64,000 bases of DNA from Butyrivibrio sp. (GTDB lineage: Bacteria; Bacillota; Clostridia; Lachnospirales; Lachnospiraceae), in contig JAFPVA010000141.1 of the NCBI GenBank assembly GCA_017413105.1, positions 1-64,000 on the forward strand. The letters are read 5' to 3'. The translations under genes were made by a program, and so were the position numbers. How positions within the stretch are numbered: the stretch's first letter is position 1; every line of letters starts with the position of its first letter. Under the pieces are notes generated by a model. That model searched no databases and was not told the DNA's origin. It saw only the letters and a list, made by a program, of their open reading frames with translations. Positions 61,200-64,000 of this stretch are shown here, one piece after another.

Positions 61200-61242
61200 T
61201 CTTCAAATTATATGGAGAATACAATGGAAGAACAGCAGAATT

Positions 61243-61276
61243 AAGGCTCTATGCAGTTGATGCATAGAGCCTTTTC
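61243..61276. terminator. Bidirectional-looking terminator
   Basis: A perfect 13-bp stem AAGGCTCTATGCA/TGCATAGAGCCTT with a GTTGA loop and a TTTTCT tail. Confidence 0.85.
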
Positions 61277-61289
61277 TATAATCTGATTT

Positions 61290-61541
61290 TTATAACATTT
61301 CAACGGGTTCATGGGTGAAATCGCCCTTGCCGTCTTCGTAGAGCTTTCTTACAAAATCTATCGCCCTCTGTCCGGACTCCTCTATCGGCACGTTCTGACT
61401 GTAGATATATTTAACCTGGTCTCCGGTGCGCAGCAAAAAGTCGATCTCTGTTCCTGCAATCTGTCCATCGCCAAAGTCCAAAGGCTTAACCTCAACTGTC
61501 TCAACTTCTTTCACAATCCCCTCTCCGAAAAGAACTCTCAT
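61290..61541 (-). CDS. Small hypothetical protein
   Basis: An 83-aa soluble protein (MRVLFGEGIVKEVETVEVKP ... YEDGKGDFTHEPVEML). The start at 61541 follows a perfect AAGGAGG at 8 bp; the frame extends 48 bp upstream without a site. No domain recognised. It faces the terminator above. Confidence 0.6.
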   Translation of the reverse strand: MRVLFGEGIVKEVETVEVKPLDFGDGQIAGTEIDFLLRTGDQVKYIYSQNVPIEESGQRAIDFVRKLYEDGKGDFTHEPVEML

Positions 61542-61698
61542 GTAAAACCTCCTTGAAATAGTTAACAGGTACATATAATATTTTAACACTTAATTTTCGC
61601 AATTGCGATACTCTTTGGAGAAAGGGCGTATTTATGGTATTATATTTTAGGGTAATGTCTAAACCCTATTAAATTCCAGATATACAGGAGATACCTTA

Positions 61699-62388
61699 AT
61701 GATAAATCTGAAAAAATCTGTAGGTGTTATTTGTGCAGTTGTTCTATCCATGTCCCTGCTTGCAGGCTGTGGTTCCAAGGAAAAGACAAATGTAGAAGAA
61801 ACAGCGAATGGATTTCTCACGGCAGTAGCATCAAATTCCACTGATGATATTAGTAAATATGCAACCATGGAAGTTGCAGGAGGAGACTTTGTCCAGCTTT
61901 TTGACGCAGCATCCATGACAGATGCGTTTGTAGCAGGCTTTGATCAGTCTGAACTTACTGATGAAACAAAGGCAGAGGTGAGCAGGTTCTGTGCTTTATT
62001 TGCAGACATGATCAAGGATTATGAGATTACAAAGGTTGAGATAGGGAAGGATGGCACTGCTACAGCAATCGCTACTATAAAGACCAAGTTCCCTGTGAAT
62101 ATCATCAATAACGCCACAGCGCAGCAGAAGATAAGTGAGGCAACAGAAGCCTATAATACCAACAATGCGGAAGAAATTGCAGCACTAAAAGAGCAGGGAG
62201 AGGACATCGCCAAGGCAAAGATATACGATGATATGATTCGTATTATTCTCGAGATCTATGAGGACGAGATTGCAAATTCCTCTGAAGAATCTTACGCTAT
62301 CGCACTGACACTTCAAAAAAACACCGAGACAGGAACCTGGTCTGTGGTGGATGTCAAAGACTACGACAGCTCAAGCACAGGAGAGTGA
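61699..62388 (+). CDS. Lipoprotein of unknown function
   Basis: A 229-aa exported lipoprotein. The signal peptide MINLKKSVGVICAVVLSMSL ends in the lipobox LLAGC (Cys24). The mature part is alpha/beta, roughly DUF4878/DUF5105-like (EETANGFLTAVASNSTDDI ... EITKVEIGKDGTATAIATI), a fold seen in clostridial surface lipoproteins. Single gene ended by a bidirectional terminator. Function unknown. Confidence 0.8.
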   Translation: MINLKKSVGVICAVVLSMSLLAGCGSKEKTNVEETANGFLTAVASNSTDDISKYATMEVAGGDFVQLFDAASMTDAFVAGFDQSELTDETKAEVSRFCALFADMIKDYEITKVEIGKDGTATAIATIKTKFPVNIINNATAQQKISEATEAYNTNNAEEIAALKEQGEDIAKAKIYDDMIRIILEIYEDEIANSSEESYAIALTLQKNTETGTWSVVDVKDYDSSSTGE

Positions 62389-62437
62389 AAAAAGGCTGTG
62401 AAGAAATGATTTCTCATTTTTTCACAACCTTTTTTTA
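62387..62437. terminator. Bidirectional terminator between the lipoprotein and chemoreceptor genes
   Basis: AGGCTGTGAA pairs with TTCACAACCT around an inner GAAATGATTTC hairpin, with A-runs before and seven T after; usable from both strands. Confidence 0.8.
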
Positions 62438-62463
62438 TTTATATAATATAGCACCCGAGACTA

Positions 62464-63933
62464 TTACTTTTTCTCGGTCTGCATATCTTTGAGCTTGTTG
62501 GCCTGCTGGAATATTTCTCCCAAAATGCCTTTGAAGGTTTCAAATTTGGAAACAGCACTTTCTGATGCAGAAACACCTTCGTTGGAAAGTGATGCAACTT
62601 CCTGGCTGGTAGCGGAAAGATTTGAGATGCTGTCGTTGATCTCTGTAGTGGAAGCTGCGATGGACTTCATGCCTTCTCCAATTTCTGAGAAGCGGGAAAG
62701 CATCTCTGATACATTTTCGTTGATGCTGTTGAAGTTATCGCCAACAGATTCAATCATTTCATTCTGCTCGGATACAGAAGCTACTGTATCGTCTATGCTG
62801 GCCATGGCCTTCTGTACATCTTCGTTAAGTTCGTTGATGATGTTTGTGATCTCTGTAGAAGCAGTGTTCGTTTCAGCTGCAAGCTCTCGTACATCGTTAG
62901 CAACAACCGCAAATCCTTTTCCGGCTTCACCGGCTCTGGCTGCCTCAATACTTGCGTTAAGAGCAAGGAGGTTTGTCTGTTTTGCTATTGACATGATGGA
63001 GCTGACGATCTTGGTAACTTCTTCAACTTTATTTATTACGGCCTGAGTTGCTTCAACTGTAACCTGGCTGGTTCTCGATACATCCTGGGATTTTTCTTTA
63101 AGTTCTCCGATAACCTTAACACCTTCACGAACAGCATCCTGAGCACTCTCTGAAGCCTTTGTCATGTCTTTTCTATGCTGCTCTGTTGTAGTGGTTTCTT
63201 CCTGAATCTGCTGAACTCTCTGGGCCTGACTGGTTATTGCCTGAGCAGTGGATTCCATGCTGCTTGCGATATCCTGCATGCCTGAATGCTGGCTGTCGAT
63301 GATATGCTGCAGATCCTGCATATCCTGTTGTGAATCATTAAACAGGCTTGTGATCTTGTTTGCAATCTCAGCCATCTGATTGCCCGTATTCATGGTAGCT
63401 TCAGCATTCTCTGTAATTGTCGCATTGTTTTCTTCGTTAAACTTTGTAAGAAGAGTAACGGTTGAAATACTGGCAACGAAGGCAAGTGCCAAAGTTACGA
63501 AGGCGGGAACGTGATCCATATCAAGCGTACCTGTGCTGAGGAAGGCTTTTATACAGGTTAGGGTAAATGACAGGATAATTGCCAGGATTCCGGCTCTGCA
63601 TAATTTTACATTAAGATAAATGATGCTGCAGATGAGAATCGGAAGGCCAAAGGCAAAGTAAACAATATTGTTCTCCGCTATAAGTAGAACAAAATAGAAG
63701 ACTGTTGCACCACCCATAATAAGCAGGGATCCCAGCTTTATGGTGGAGAACTTGAAATTGCCGTAGGCAGCCATTGCGATGCCTATTACAACTGAAATCA
63801 GGATGGCTATTTTTCCGACGGACATTCCTTCTTTAAAGATGTTATAGACAGTCATTAAAGCGCCACTGAGAAAAATGATTATGCATACATTAAAACTGTT
63901 ACTATTAGCTCTTCTGTACTGATCAGCATTCAT
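62464..63933 (-). CDS. Methyl-accepting chemotaxis protein with multi-pass membrane sensor
   Basis: A 489-aa chemoreceptor. About six membrane helices occupy residues 15-170, with no large extracellular domain and no clear HAMP. The cytoplasmic signalling hairpin contains [38 protein letters not shown] in family form, near residue 330. This type senses membrane or intracellular cues rather than an external ligand. The start at 63933 has AAAGGAAG upstream; the frame continues to 63990 without a site. No che genes adjoin. Confidence 0.88.
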   Translation of the reverse strand: MNADQYRRANSNSFNVCIIIFLSGALMTVYNIFKEGMSVGKIAILISVVIGIAMAAYGNFKFSTIKLGSLLIMGGATVFYFVLLIAENNIVYFAFGLPILICSIIYLNVKLCRAGILAIILSFTLTCIKAFLSTGTLDMDHVPAFVTLALAFVASISTVTLLTKFNEENNATITENAEATMNTGNQMAEIANKITSLFNDSQQDMQDLQHIIDSQHSGMQDIASSMESTAQAITSQAQRVQQIQEETTTTEQHRKDMTKASESAQDAVREGVKVIGELKEKSQDVSRTSQVTVEATQAVINKVEEVTKIVSSIMSIAKQTNLLALNASIEAARAGEAGKGFAVVANDVRELAAETNTASTEITNIINELNEDVQKAMASIDDTVASVSEQNEMIESVGDNFNSINENVSEMLSRFSEIGEGMKSIAASTTEINDSISNLSATSQEVASLSNEGVSASESAVSKFETFKGILGEIFQQANKLKDMQTEKK

Positions 63934-64000
63934 GGATTTATCTTCCTTTCGATACCTTAGTCTGTAACACAATAATTTTAACATAAGCAAAATGGATTAA

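Overview
The window looks like chromosomal DNA from an anaerobic, low-GC Firmicute of the Lachnospiraceae (Butyrivibrio/Pseudobutyrivibrio-like). The reasons are family-level: AGGAGG-type ribosome binding sites, a PPi-type phosphofructokinase, a HelD-type helicase, many membrane GGDEF proteins, a cytoplasmic GH120 beta-xylosidase, 2-hydroxyacyl-CoA dehydratase proteins and a Firmicute-type 6S RNA. No rRNA, tRNA, phage, transposase or CRISPR array was seen. The species call is inference.

Layout. 1-6.2 kb: HelD-like helicase (-), membrane acyltransferase, SpoIIE/PP2C phosphatase and a small, probably truncated protein. 6.2-18.1 kb: the standout locus, two divergent gene sets. Leftward run two 2-hydroxyacyl-CoA dehydratase (2-HAD) family subunits, a small membrane protein, a His-rich protein and CooT. 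Rightward run a CooC ATPase, a second pair of 2-HAD subunits, the 2-HAD activator ATPase, a second small membrane protein, a 238-aa protein related to the acetyl-CoA synthase (ACS/CdhC) subunit, and an Fe-S/FMN/FAD old-yellow-enzyme-type oxidoreductase. No CO dehydrogenase is present. This reads as an ATP-driven, low-potential, probably nickel-dependent redox system with no described function known to me, and it is the main candidate for a novel system.

18.1-30.4 kb: chemoreceptor, MATE exporter, AP2-domain protein, threonine synthase, citrate synthase, deoC, a GGDEF protein and an M24 peptidase. 30.4-45.5 kb: 6S RNA, YihY and AI-2E family membrane proteins, an exonuclease/phosphatase-fold protein, PPi-PFK, HU, a His-less HPr-like protein, DegV, an unidentified promoter-to-terminator RNA, MntP, PilZ, YggS and three GGDEF/EAL proteins. 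45.5-55.3 kb: GH120 beta-xylosidase followed by an HxxxDG acyltransferase, a zinc-ribbon membrane protein and a pectin-acetylesterase-like hydrolase, then a membrane protein and a type B carboxylesterase. 55.4-64 kb: FIST-GGDEF, TRIC channel, phosphoglucomutase, a DGK/dolichol-kinase-like enzyme, a CDF-like protein, small proteins, a lipoprotein and a second chemoreceptor.

Two families of intergenic repeats run through the window. Family 1 is a REP-like palindrome containing GGGGACGGTTCTT; its three internal copies all lie between convergent genes, and the fourth is at the window's left edge, downstream of a leftward gene. Family 2 is a ~140-nt element with three hairpins; two tandem copies sit between cooC and the second dehydratase pair and show compensatory base changes. 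Signalling is dominated by c-di-GMP: five GGDEF or EAL proteins and one PilZ receptor in 30 kb.
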